Shown: in pieces, positions 1 through 7,679 of the stretch
Position numbering within the stretch: position 1 is the stretch's first letter
Layout of the letters: the number at the start of each line of letters is the position of its first letter
Assembly: GCA_002417685.1 (NCBI GenBank)
Contig: DICP01000078.1
Coordinates: 18,455 to 28,378, forward strand
Source of the DNA: Candidatus Mesolinea sp. UBA5823
Lineage (GTDB): Bacteria > Chloroflexota > Anaerolineae > Anaerolineales > Anaerolineaceae
Length of the DNA stretch: 9,924 bases
Reading direction: 5' to 3'
The notes under the pieces: model-generated
The model's input: the letters and a program-made list of their open reading frames with translations, nothing else
Databases searched by the model: none
What the model was told of the DNA's origin: nothing
Position numbers and translations under genes: made by a program

Positions 1-2
1 AG

Positions 3-314
3 CAGCTCCAGCCCTCGGCACGCGGTGAGCTGGAAATTACCGACCTCAACCGGCGCTATATGGAACAAGGCCAGCTGCAGGTGAAGGTGCTCGGGCGCGG
101 CGTGGCTTGGCTGGACGCCGGCACACACGAGTCGCTACTGCAAGCCGCGACTTTTATCCAAGCTGTTGAAGAGCGGCAAGGCATGATGATTTCCTCCGTG
201 GAGGAGATCGCCTACCGCATGGGTTACATCGACCGCGAGCAGCTGCTCTCACTGGCAGACGGGCTCAACGCGACCAGTTATGGCGCCTATCTCAGGAACT
301 TGGCAGGGGGCTAA
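3..314 (+). CDS. rmlA: Glucose-1-phosphate thymidylyltransferase, C-terminal part (5' end outside window)
   Basis: The visible 103 codons are the C-terminal third of RmlA (RfbA), which makes dTDP-glucose from glucose-1-phosphate and dTTP. This is the first step of dTDP-L-rhamnose synthesis in the cytoplasm. Family hallmarks are present: the segment ARGELEITDLNRRY near the start, the AWLDAGTHESLL block (family form WLDTGTHESL), and the C-terminal pattern VEEIAYRMGYID, EQLLSLA and YGAYL. Full-length relatives are about 290 residues, so roughly 185 residues lie left of the window. The reading frame is open from base 3 to a TAA at 312-314. The next gene starts 2 bp later, as expected within an rml operon. 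Nothing seen here suggests that rmlA itself is damaged. Confidence 0.95.
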   Translation, partial: QLQPSARGELEITDLNRRYMEQGQLQVKVLGRGVAWLDAGTHESLLQAATFIQAVEERQGMMISSVEEIAYRMGYIDREQLLSLADGLNATSYGAYLRNLAGG

Positions 315-316
315 AG

Positions 317-391
317 ATGCTGCGTATCTTGTTAATTGGCAGATCTGGGCAGCTTGGCTGGGAATTACAGAGCAGCTATATCTCAATTTAG
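317..391 (+). pseudogene. rmlD: Truncated start of dTDP-4-dehydrorhamnose reductase (rmlD remnant)
   Basis: An ATG 2 bp after the rmlA stop opens a 24-codon frame reading MLRILLIGRSGQLGWELQ, then SSYISI and a TAG. The first 18 residues match the N-terminus of RmlD (RfbD): a beta strand followed by the NAD(P)-binding glycine motif GRSGQLG and then WELQ. RmlD reduces dTDP-4-keto-rhamnose and is about 290 residues long, so more than 90% is missing. Homology ends at about position 371, where the sequence becomes AT-richer and carries stop codons. The tight spacing to rmlA is that of an operon whose second gene was cut by a deletion, insertion or rearrangement. A 24-residue functional peptide is unlikely. 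A chimeric assembly join is an alternative explanation. Confidence 0.8.
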
Positions 392-564
392 TATCTAACT
401 ATAGTATTCATCGTTGCCTCAAAAAAACTAACCGATCAATTTTCAAGATTTGTATTCTTGGGATAAGAATTGAATTTCACAGCAGTGCGCGGCGATCAGC
501 GCATATCATACAGTTTATGAATAGGAACGACACTAAATAATCTGGGGTAAAAGTCTAGGTTTAG
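392..564. other. Gene-free spacer after the rmlD break
   Basis: This stretch is richer in A and T than the rml segment before it. It shows no convincing gene in any frame, no recognisable insertion-sequence end and no obvious terminator with a T run. One plus-strand frame stays open through it to position 540, but that frame begins inside rmlA out of phase and its product resembles nothing I know. I see it as scar or filler sequence between two gene fragments. Confidence 0.5.
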
Positions 565-822
565 GGGAATGTAACGCCAATATTTGGAAGCATATCTGCA
601 GGCAGACTATCATCCTATGAGCTCAAAACGGCGAACTTTCACCTTTTCCCCATTATTGGGCTGGTTTATGGATTGGTCGGGTATACCCAGAGCCAAATCA
701 AAAACCAGACCCTGCAATTGGTGGTGCTCGCGATAACTTTACTTTTGTTCTTTGTGGGTGGACCGATTAAATTCTTAACGAGTTATGAAGACGTGTTTTC
801 CACCTGGTTCCTTCCCCATTAG
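565..822 (+). pseudogene. C-terminal fragment of an unidentified membrane protein
   Basis: After a TAG at 562-564, a plus-strand frame stays open for 85 codons to a TAG at 820-822. It contains no ATG. The translation looks like real protein: two hydrophobic helices (FPIIGLVYGLVGY and LQLVVLAITLLLFFVGG) joined by a short polar loop (TQSQIKNQT), then a polar tail rich in aromatic residues ending SYEDVFSTWFLPH. It ends 10 bp from the 3' end of the convergent LysM gene, which is normal spacing for two genuine gene ends. I therefore read it as the surviving C-terminus of an integral membrane protein whose 5' part is gone. A short gene starting at an in-frame TTG or GTG cannot be excluded. The family was not recognised. 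Confidence 0.5.
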
Positions 823-832
823 GATCAAAAAT

Positions 833-2311
833 CTATCCCTGACCCTCTGTTGTCGATTCATCTGGCAGCGTCGGCTCTGAAGGTGTATTAGCTAGGCGCT
901 TCCTCCGGGCTGAGCGCAATGCCAAATATCCGCCGCCCGCCAAAATAATGACCACAGGGATCAGCCAGAAGGGATTGAAGCCCGCGCCAAGCCCAAGCAG
1001 GGTCGGCTCAGGGGTGGCTGTGCTGGTAGGGCTGGGCAGCAGCGTGGGGGTAGGGGTGCTCGTCAAAGTCGGACTGGGAATTGTCGTTGGGGTGACTGGT
1101 GTGGGTGTGGGCGTAACCGTTGCCGGTGGCGTTACCTTGAGCAGCAGCCGGTCCCCCGGCCAAAGGGTGGAGTTTTCTGTCATGTTATTCCAGGCGAGCA
1201 AATCTGCCAGGGGAATTCCATAGTAACCCGCAATCCACGAGAAGTTCTGCCCTTCCTTTACGATGTGATAATAGTTCCCATCTGCGGCTGGCGTGAGCAT
1301 TTCGATCGGGGTCAGCGGGCGAGGTGTGGGTGTTGGGGTCACATTGCCGGGATAAATCAACAGCTTTTGGCCGATCTGTAAGGGCATATCTATCGTCAAG
1401 CTATTAAGCTCAAGAATGCGCTCGATAGGAACACCGTATACCTCACTAATTATGGACAAGTTTTGATAGGCTTGCACGGTATGCACAATTTTCCCATCCG
1501 CATCCGGCGGGCTGGCTGTGAAGTAACCAAAAGGCGTGGGGGTCATATATCCCTCAGCTTTCGGGTTGGGGATTACCAGCTCTTGCCCTATTTGCAACAC
1601 CGTTCCTTCAGGTAGGTTGTTCCAACGCAGGATTTCTTTAATTGTTGTTTGATATGCGACGGCAATAGCCCAGAAAGATTGTCCAGATTGGACGACATGC
1701 ACAATCTTGCCTGTAGCATCCGGCGTCGCAATCTTGACTGGAACAATGATACCGAAGCCCCCGCCTTCCACTGGGCCGCCTGGAGAAGTATTGGAGTCGC
1801 AAGCCTGTCCAGATACATAAGCTGCCTGCAACACGTAATATGTGGAGCCATTGGAAGCCTGGGCTGTGCCAGCGCCAATGTTGCAGTAATAAGGTTTCAC
1901 CGCGGGCAGCATGTGCGATTCATCGGACCACATGACCATGATTTCATCAATGCTGGCGTCATAGCCTATGGCAAAGTTTTCAGTTGCCCAAACCTTGTTG
2001 CCCCCGCCATAGCCAGCGGCTGCCAGCCTGCCAGCCACGTCGCCAATATGCCAGGAAAGCAGGTTATCAGCCATATATTGAGCAGTGTTCTGCGCCACCG
2101 TATTGATAGTGGGGTCTTCGATTAGGGCTTGCAGCCCATAAGATGTGCGTAAGACATTCATGGCTGAAATGAGGTCAGCAGCGGTAACTTGTGAAAAGTC
2201 ATAGTGTAAGGGTTCAGCCGGCTCGGCGAACGCAAGCGTCGGCGGGAATAAGGCATACGCCACGAGTAAAATACAGGCGATTAAGCGCATTTTGGTCTTC
2301 AGGTTGAGCAT
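833..2311 (-). CDS. Secreted membrane-anchored CAP-domain protein with three LysM repeats
   Basis: The protein has 492 residues. A signal peptide covers about residues 1-29 (basic start, hydrophobic core LIACILLVAYALF, likely cleavage after AFA). A CAP/SCP-like domain spans about 44-168 and keeps the four residues typical of the CAP cavity: H88, E111 (in TEN), E123 and H133 (in ESH). Cys143 and Cys171 could form a disulfide. Three LysM repeats follow at about 203-248, 275-320 and 347-392; these modules usually bind GlcNAc-containing glycans such as peptidoglycan. Then come a Thr/Pro stalk (394-437), a membrane helix (446-466) and a basic RSARRKR stop-transfer tail. The expected topology is an extracellular N-terminus with a cytoplasmic tail. 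The exact role of bacterial CAP domains is poorly defined. Met8 is an alternative start that gives a more compact signal peptide. No clear ribosome-binding site is visible for either start. The gene is divergent from the GT2 gene. Confidence 0.88.
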   Translation of the reverse strand: MLNLKTKMRLIACILLVAYALFPPTLAFAEPAEPLHYDFSQVTAADLISAMNVLRTSYGLQALIEDPTINTVAQNTAQYMADNLLSWHIGDVAGRLAAAGYGGGNKVWATENFAIGYDASIDEIMVMWSDESHMLPAVKPYYCNIGAGTAQASNGSTYYVLQAAYVSGQACDSNTSPGGPVEGGGFGIIVPVKIATPDATGKIVHVVQSGQSFWAIAVAYQTTIKEILRWNNLPEGTVLQIGQELVIPNPKAEGYMTPTPFGYFTASPPDADGKIVHTVQAYQNLSIISEVYGVPIERILELNSLTIDMPLQIGQKLLIYPGNVTPTPTPRPLTPIEMLTPAADGNYYHIVKEGQNFSWIAGYYGIPLADLLAWNNMTENSTLWPGDRLLLKVTPPATVTPTPTPVTPTTIPSPTLTSTPTPTLLPSPTSTATPEPTLLGLGAGFNPFWLIPVVIILAGGGYLALRSARRKRLANTPSEPTLPDESTTEGQG

Positions 2312-2429
2312 AAGCTATATATATCACATTTTTGCGGTGAGGATTTTACCTGCAAATCTCGGGCTGGCATCCACAAAAGCGGAAAACCCTGTTAAAATAG
2401 GGCAACAGTAAAGAGCAGAAAGCGCCCGA

Positions 2430-3455
2430 GTGAAAAAGCTGATCATCCAAATCCCTGCTTATAACGAAGCAGAAACCCTGCCGAAAGTGCTGGATGACCT
2501 ACCGCGGCAGTTGGAAGGCGTCGAAAGTATTCAAATTATTGTAATTGATGACGGCTCGACCGATAACACTGCACAAGTGGCGCTGGAACACGGCGCAGAC
2601 TTTGTGCTTCGGCATCGCAATAACCTTGGGCTTTCCAGAGCTTTTATTTCTGGCATACAGTTTGCCCTGGCATTAGGCGCCGATATTATCGTCAATACGG
2701 ATGCCGACCATCAATACCCCGGCAGTGAAATCCAAGCCCTGATCCAACCCATTTTGGCAGGAAGCGCAGATCTGGCAATTGGCGACCGGCAGCCACAAAG
2801 CAATCGCAATTTTTCGCCCGTCAAGCGTTGGTTGGAATCCCTCGGCAGTGCAATTTCACGCAAAGTTTCCGATACCGATACTCCCGATGCAGTTAGCGGT
2901 TTTCGCGCATATTCCCGCTATGCTGCGCTCCCGCTTCAAGTCTATAACCCATATTCGTATACTCTGGAAACCCTCGTGCAGGCCGGTAAGAGCCGCATGA
3001 AAATTGCGCATATTCCCATCCGAACGAATCCTCAGCAGAGGGAATCCCGTTTACACCGAGGCACGTTTGATTTCATCTGGCGCCAGAGCGGCGTAATTAT
3101 CCGCTCCTATGTGCTTTACCAGCCCTTGCGTACTTTTGTGTCCATCGGTATGCTCTTCCTCGTGCTGGGTTTGGCACTTTTAATCCGCTTTTTAGTGCTG
3201 TATTTTACAATCAACACTGCCGGCCGCTTTTTACAATCTGTCTCGATTGGCGGAACCCTCACAATTGCCGGGATCATCCTCATCATTATCGGTTTTATTG
3301 GTGATTCCATCCGCGCTAATAGGCAAATCTCTGAGGAACTCCTGGTTAAAATGCGTAACGCTGTCAAAATTACGGATCCGGACAACTTGACCGAATTTGA
3401 AGGGCATCCGATCTACACCCGAAAACACCCCTTTATGCCTTCCTCAACAAGCTGA
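2430..3455 (+). CDS. GT2-family glycosyltransferase with two C-terminal membrane helices (polyprenyl-phosphate type)
   Basis: A 341-residue protein with an N-terminal GT-A catalytic domain. The motifs are in order: IPAYNEAETLPKVL (8-21), the nucleotide-binding Asp pair in VIDDGSTDNT (38-47), the metal-binding DAD at 91-93 in NTDADHQYPG, and the acceptor-side SGFRAYSR (156-163). The C-terminus has two membrane helices at about 235-259 and 271-293, followed by a cytoplasmic tail. This layout matches enzymes of the DPM1/GtrB type, which move a sugar from a nucleotide donor to a membrane polyprenyl phosphate. The sugar and lipid are inferred from the family, not shown here. The start is GTG at 2430 with MKKLIIQIPA directly in front of the first motif, and no ATG gives a better fit. 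A TAAAAT at 2393-2398 could be a -10 box, but no good -35 lies upstream. The preceding 118 bp are shared with the divergent LysM gene. Confidence 0.9.
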   Translation: MKKLIIQIPAYNEAETLPKVLDDLPRQLEGVESIQIIVIDDGSTDNTAQVALEHGADFVLRHRNNLGLSRAFISGIQFALALGADIIVNTDADHQYPGSEIQALIQPILAGSADLAIGDRQPQSNRNFSPVKRWLESLGSAISRKVSDTDTPDAVSGFRAYSRYAALPLQVYNPYSYTLETLVQAGKSRMKIAHIPIRTNPQQRESRLHRGTFDFIWRQSGVIIRSYVLYQPLRTFVSIGMLFLVLGLALLIRFLVLYFTINTAGRFLQSVSIGGTLTIAGIILIIIGFIGDSIRANRQISEELLVKMRNAVKITDPDNLTEFEGHPIYTRKHPFMPSSTS

Positions 3456-3515
3456 AGACAAGCCTTAAAATTCCCGATACTTTAACCTCAAAGCCGCATT
3501 TTTGAGATGGGCTTA

Positions 3516-3524
3516 TGCTATACT
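3516..3524 (+). promoter_or_regulatory. Candidate extended -10 promoter for dnaE
   Basis: TGCTATACT carries a TATACT hexamer (5 of 6 against TATAAT) preceded by the TGn extension. It lies about 85 bp upstream of the dnaE ATG in a 153-bp intergenic stretch. The -35 region 17 bp upstream (GCATTT) is poor, which extended -10 promoters tolerate. It suggests that dnaE is transcribed on its own rather than only from the GT2 gene. This is a motif match only. Confidence 0.4.
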
Positions 3525-3608
3525 AAGTTTAGTTTGGAGAGTAATCGGCTCAGCTCTCAATAACTTAGGGAAGCGGAATCATAATTTCATTAGGGAAGTA
3601 AGCTTGAT

Positions 3609-6600
3609 ATGTCTTTCGTTCATCTACATGTGCATTCGTCGTACTCTATTTTAGATGGTTTTGGCAAACCAGCTGACTTAGTGACGCGCGTAAAGCAGTT
3701 AGGGATGCCTGCTGTTGCCCTCACCGACCACGGCACTATGTTTGGGACGCTTGACTTTTATCAAGCAGCAACCGCCGCTGGAATCAAGCCGATCATTGGC
3801 TTGGAGACGTATTTAGCACCCCGTTCTATGACCGATCGTGATGTTAGTCGGGACGCCAGACCGTTTCATTTAGTTCTACTCGCTGAAAACATGCAGGGTT
3901 ATCTTAACCTTTTGCAAATTGCTACGGCCAGCCAGCTGGAAGGCTTTTATTACCACCCACGTATTGATAAATCCTACTTGAGCAGTCATTCCGAAGGGTT
4001 GATTGCCAGCTCTGCGTGCCTCTCGGGTGAAATCCCGCGGGCGCTTTTAGCCCATGATACTGAACGAGCAGAACAAGCCCTGAGTTGGTACCTGGACGTG
4101 TTTGGGCCTGAGCATTTTTATTTAGAGGTTCAGCAGCATAACATCCCAGAGCTGGATATGGTCAACCGTGGGATAGTCGAGTTAGCCCAAAAATTCCAGG
4201 TAGGCTTGATTGCCACCAATGACGTGCACTATATTCGGCGGGAAGATGCCGAGCTTCAAGATATCCTCTTGGCCGTGCAGACCGGCAAGCTGCTCTCAGA
4301 TAAAAACCGAATGACCATGGCGGATGATTCTTATTATTTACGCAGCCCCGAGGAAATGCAAGAGCTATTTTCCGAGGTGCCAGAAGCCATCACCAACACC
4401 TTAGCCATTGCTGAGCGTTGTGAAGTTGACCTGCGGCGTAAAGAATATCACCTGCCCAAATTTGAGCTGCCGGAAGGCGTTCAGCCCAAAAGCTACCTGC
4501 GTGAACTCTGCCAGCGCGGACTGGAAGAACGCATGAGAGAGCAAGCGCAAACCCCAGAGGTGCAGCAACGTTTGGATTACGAGTTAGGCGTGATCCATAA
4601 AATGGGCTTCGATGAATACTTCCTGATTGTGTGGGACCTTTGCCGTTACGCGAGAGAGAAAAACATCTGGTATAACGCCCGAGGCTCAGCAGCAGGCTCA
4701 CTCGTCGCATATGCGCTCAATATCACCTCGGTGGACCCGCTGCGATTTAACCTCCTTTTTGAGCGCTTTTTAAACCCTGGGCGCGTGACTATGCCGGATA
4801 TCGACCTGGACTTCCAGGATGACCGCCGTGCGGAGATGATGGAATATTGCAACCAGAAATACGGCGCGGATAAAGTTGCCCAAATTATCACTTACAGCAC
4901 CATTGCGGCGCGTGGAGCCATCCGTGATGTGGGCCGCGTGATGAACATCCCGTTGGCGGAAGTCGACCGCGTTGCAAAAATGATCCCCGGCTTGCAGCAA
5001 GGCAAAAGCCCGACCATCGCTGAAACTTTAGAGAAATCACCCGAGCTGCGCTCTGTTTACGATTCATCTCCCCAAATGAAAAAACTGATTGATACTGCCA
5101 GCCGTATGGAAGGTTCCATCCGCAATGTGGGTACTCATGCCGCTGGCGTGATTATCAGCGACCAGCCGATTACCGAGTACCTGCCGCTGCACCGCCCAAC
5201 CAGCCAGAGCGAAGACTTACCCATCAAGTCCGTATCCCAATACGATATGGACGGTGTCAATTACCTTGGTTTGCTCAAAGTTGATTTTTTGGGTTTGGCT
5301 ACGCTCACGATTATGGCTAAAGCCTGTGAACTTATTGAGCAGCGCCATGGCGTCCACCTGACCTTGGAGAACATCCCCATTGATGATCCTGAAGTTTTTC
5401 GCTACATTAGCGAGGGGCATACGATGGGCACCTTCCAGTTGGAAGGCTCGGGGATGACGCGCTACATCATGCAAATGCAACCCACAGATATTTCACATGT
5501 GATTGCAATGATCGCGCTTTTCCGCCCCGGTCCTATGGAAAGCATCCCAGAATACATCGAGCGCATGCACGGCAAGAAAGAGGTCAGGTATCCCCACGAG
5601 AAGCTGGTCCCTATCCTCAAAGATACTTACGGACACGCGGTTTACCAAGAACAAATTATGCAAGCCGCGGTAGAGTTGGCTGGCTATACCCCCTCCGAAT
5701 CTGACGACTTGCGCTCGGCGATCTCCAAGAAAAAAGAAAAGGAGATTGCCAAGCACCACAAGAAATTTGTTGAAGGCGCGGTTAAACAGGGTATTCCCCG
5801 GGAAGAAGCCGAAGCCATTTTTAACGATTGGGAAAGCTTTGCCCATTATGGCTTCAATAAGAGCCACGCTGCCGACTACGGCGTCATCGCGGTGCAGACC
5901 GCTTACCTGAAGTGCCATTATCCCATTGAATATATGACCGCGCTGCTCTCCGCGTGGAAAAACAATGCCGAGAAATGTTCCTCATACGTGGTAGAAGCGC
6001 GTAACTTGGGCATCGAAGTGCTTCCACCAGACGTGAACACCAGTGGTTACGATTTTGTCATAGAAGATCGTTCAGATGGGACTGCCGCAATTCGTTTTGG
6101 TTTAGGTGCCATTAAGAACGTGGGGCAAGGCCCAGTCGAAATGATTATTAACGCACGGGGTGACAAGCCCTTTATAGATATCACCGATTTTGTGCGCCGA
6201 GTGGATTTGCGCCAGGTGGGCAGGCGCCCATTGGAGTGCCTCATTAAGGTAGGCGCTTTGGATAGCTTTGGTCAACGCCGGGCACTGCTAAGCGCTATCG
6301 AGCAGTTGATTGCTGTAAGCGCCAGCCATTTTCATGCAAAGGAATTAGGGCAGTTAGCGCTCTTCGGGATTAATGAGGAAAGTGGCGCTGGCATTCAGCT
6401 CAACCCAGCATCTAAAGTGGATTTAAACCAACAATTGGAATGGGAAAAAGAGCTGCTCGGCATGTATGTGACCGATCATCCCCTGCGGAGTGCCATACGC
6501 CTGATTGCCGATAAACTCTCGCATACCTCTTATGAGCTCGAGGAACTTGCCGATAAAGAACCTGTGACTGTTGGAGGCATGGTTAAACGCTTGCGGCCGC

Positions 6601-7466
6601 TCATCACGCGTTCCGAAAAAGAAATGGCTTTCGTGACCATCGAAGACAGCGCTGGAGAAATGGAGCTGACGTTTTTCCCTCGTGCATGGAAGCGCTATCA
6701 ATCAGACGTTGAGGTGGGCGCGTTGCTTGTGGTCAAGGGTAAAGTTGACCACCGCTCTAACGGCATAAGCATCCTCGTGGATGAGGTTTCCCGTGTGGAA
6801 ACTGATTCCGTTCAATTGCCTGAAGCTGATAACCGCAATCAAGGGCGCTATTACGAACAAGTTCTTTCCCGATATTTGCCAGATATACACGTGCTTTACC
6901 GCTATGCCCACAAGCCTGAAGGTGCAGAGGAACCAGACGAGAGCGCACCCGAAAACGAAACTCGAGAACCTTTTGAAGAGCCAGAATGGGAATTGGGTGA
7001 GGACCCCACGGATTATCTTTACGAGGCTGCAGGGGAAAGCATAGAGATTCAAGCAATTCAAGCAAGCCCAAAAGCACAATTCGACAGCCAGGTTGAAACC
7101 ACAGCCACTGCTACATTTGCTGATGCAGATGAGCATCTCCCCCCACCTGAGGAGGACCTGAGTTATAGTCCCTCCCTTTCACAGCGCGAGCCCGGGATTG
7201 AAAACGAGCCGCAGCTTATCGTGACCATACACCCTTGCGGAGAAAAGTCACGCGACTTGCGCCATATCCGGCAGCTACATGGGTTGCTCGTTTCACATCC
7301 TGGAAACCATCACTTTGCTTTCGCTGTCTCTGAGGGGGGCGAAAACTACATGATTGAATTCCCCAACGACACAACAGACATCAACGATGAGGTTTTGAAA
7401 GACTTGGATCGTACCGTTGGTGCAGAGAACGTCATTATCCGTAGAGAGCAAGATAACTATTTTTAA
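3609..7466 (+). CDS. dnaE: DNA polymerase III alpha subunit (replicative polymerase, DnaE1 type)
   Basis: The protein has 1285 residues (E. coli DnaE has 1160) and catalyses chromosomal DNA synthesis in the replisome. An N-terminal PHP domain (about 1-215) keeps all nine expected metal ligands: H7, H9, D16, H41, E66, H87, C137, D205 and H207. The polymerase core has RGSAAGS (358-364), PDIDLDF with catalytic D399 and D401, and the third Asp at D559 in KVDFLGL. Next come a helix-hairpin-helix region (about 855-900), the beta-clamp-binding motif QLALF (915-919) and an OB fold (about 986-1064). An acidic, Pro-rich linker (about 1101-1200) leads to a conserved-looking C-terminal domain (about 1202-1285), where tau binding is expected. 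The ATG at 3609 starts FVHLHVHS at the right distance and follows an AGGGAA 11 bp upstream. Composition resembles the GT2 gene before it and differs from the DUF3800 gene after it. Confidence 0.98.
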   Translation: MSFVHLHVHSSYSILDGFGKPADLVTRVKQLGMPAVALTDHGTMFGTLDFYQAATAAGIKPIIGLETYLAPRSMTDRDVSRDARPFHLVLLAENMQGYLNLLQIATASQLEGFYYHPRIDKSYLSSHSEGLIASSACLSGEIPRALLAHDTERAEQALSWYLDVFGPEHFYLEVQQHNIPELDMVNRGIVELAQKFQVGLIATNDVHYIRREDAELQDILLAVQTGKLLSDKNRMTMADDSYYLRSPEEMQELFSEVPEAITNTLAIAERCEVDLRRKEYHLPKFELPEGVQPKSYLRELCQRGLEERMREQAQTPEVQQRLDYELGVIHKMGFDEYFLIVWDLCRYAREKNIWYNARGSAAGSLVAYALNITSVDPLRFNLLFERFLNPGRVTMPDIDLDFQDDRRAEMMEYCNQKYGADKVAQIITYSTIAARGAIRDVGRVMNIPLAEVDRVAKMIPGLQQGKSPTIAETLEKSPELRSVYDSSPQMKKLIDTASRMEGSIRNVGTHAAGVIISDQPITEYLPLHRPTSQSEDLPIKSVSQYDMDGVNYLGLLKVDFLGLATLTIMAKACELIEQRHGVHLTLENIPIDDPEVFRYISEGHTMGTFQLEGSGMTRYIMQMQPTDISHVIAMIALFRPGPMESIPEYIERMHGKKEVRYPHEKLVPILKDTYGHAVYQEQIMQAAVELAGYTPSESDDLRSAISKKKEKEIAKHHKKFVEGAVKQGIPREEAEAIFNDWESFAHYGFNKSHAADYGVIAVQTAYLKCHYPIEYMTALLSAWKNNAEKCSSYVVEARNLGIEVLPPDVNTSGYDFVIEDRSDGTAAIRFGLGAIKNVGQGPVEMIINARGDKPFIDITDFVRRVDLRQVGRRPLECLIKVGALDSFGQRRALLSAIEQLIAVSASHFHAKELGQLALFGINEESGAGIQLNPASKVDLNQQLEWEKELLGMYVTDHPLRSAIRLIADKLSHTSYELEELADKEPVTVGGMVKRLRPLITRSEKEMAFVTIEDSAGEMELTFFPRAWKRYQSDVEVGALLVVKGKVDHRSNGISILVDEVSRVETDSVQLPEADNRNQGRYYEQVLSRYLPDIHVLYRYAHKPEGAEEPDESAPENETREPFEEPEWELGEDPTDYLYEAAGESIEIQAIQASPKAQFDSQVETTATATFADADEHLPPPEEDLSYSPSLSQREPGIENEPQLIVTIHPCGEKSRDLRHIRQLHGLLVSHPGNHHFAFAVSEGGENYMIEFPNDTTDINDEVLKDLDRTVGAENVIIRREQDNYF

Positions 7467-7481
7467 TCTTTTTGGGAATCC

Positions 7482-7502
7482 ATCGTTGGCATTTTCAACG
7501 AT
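7482..7502 (+). terminator. Weak candidate hairpin after dnaE
   Basis: ATCGTTG and CAACGAT form a perfect 7-bp stem with a 7-base loop, 15 bp after the dnaE stop codon. No T run follows it (the next bases are TAGAAAAAG), so it would be a poor intrinsic terminator. It may instead stabilise the 3' end of the message or be chance. Confidence 0.3.
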
Positions 7503-7567
7503 TAGAAAAAGTTTCAGCACTAAAGTTCTAAGAAAGCAAATGCATGTTCCACATAAAAAGGTTAATA

Positions 7568-7596
7568 TTGACAATAATGAGAGTGCGCATTTATTT
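7568..7596 (+). promoter_or_regulatory. Candidate promoter for the DUF3800 gene
   Basis: A perfect -35 hexamer TTGACA lies at 7568-7573. With a spacer of 17 to 18 bp the -10 would be TTATTT or TATTTC, which matches the consensus poorly. A second possible pair is TTGGTA (7625-7630) with TATTTT (7648-7653) at 17-bp spacing. In such AT-rich DNA, -10-like sequences are common, so only the TTGACA is noteworthy. Confidence 0.3.
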
Positions 7597-7679
7597 CTTT
7601 TTTTATATATATATAAATACATAGTTGGTATGACAACATTATTAGCTTATTTTTTTATTATTATGAGTTGTAGATAAAG

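Larger units (their letters stand above)
7467..7679. other. AT-rich intergenic stretch between dnaE and the DUF3800 gene
   Basis: Base composition shifts abruptly to A and T after the dnaE stop. The stretch holds a small dyad at 7482-7502, a perfect TTGACA hexamer at 7568-7573, a TATATATATATA run near 7604-7615 and several T runs. An 86-codon frame crosses it from inside dnaE to 7677, but its first part is out of phase with dnaE and the rest is low-complexity, so I do not call it a gene. Confidence 0.6.

Noticed and set aside
280..540. 86-codon plus-strand frame starting inside rmlA
   Set aside because: It begins out of phase inside rmlA, runs over the rmlD remnant in the wrong frame and ends in low-information sequence. 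The rmlA and rmlD frames explain the coding signal.
948..1223. 91-codon plus-strand frame rich in Gly and Val
   Set aside because: It is the antisense of the Thr/Pro stalk codons in the LysM protein, which naturally read as Val/Gly repeats on the other strand.
1649..2125. 158-codon plus-strand frame opposite the CAP domain
   Set aside because: It lies wholly antisense to a well-supported CAP/LysM coding region and shows no recognisable domain or ribosome-binding site.
3487..3506. Possible terminator after the GT2 gene (CTCAAA ... TTTGAG)
   Set aside because: The stem is only 6 bp and AT-rich and no T run follows. It also lies just before the candidate dnaE promoter.
6702..7136. 144-codon minus-strand frame inside dnaE
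   Set aside because: It is antisense to the DnaE OB fold and acidic linker. The Glu-rich linker codons produce Phe/Leu-rich antisense that mimics a membrane protein.
7293..7622. 109-codon minus-strand frame over the end of dnaE and the AT-rich spacer
   Set aside because: Half is antisense to dnaE and the rest reads through low-complexity AT sequence. There is no recognisable domain.
7630..7677. 15-codon hydrophobic leader peptide just before the DUF3800 gene (MTTLLAYFFIIMSCR)
   Set aside because: No ribosome-binding site precedes it, the composition is what T-rich DNA gives by chance, and there is no attenuator structure to go with it.
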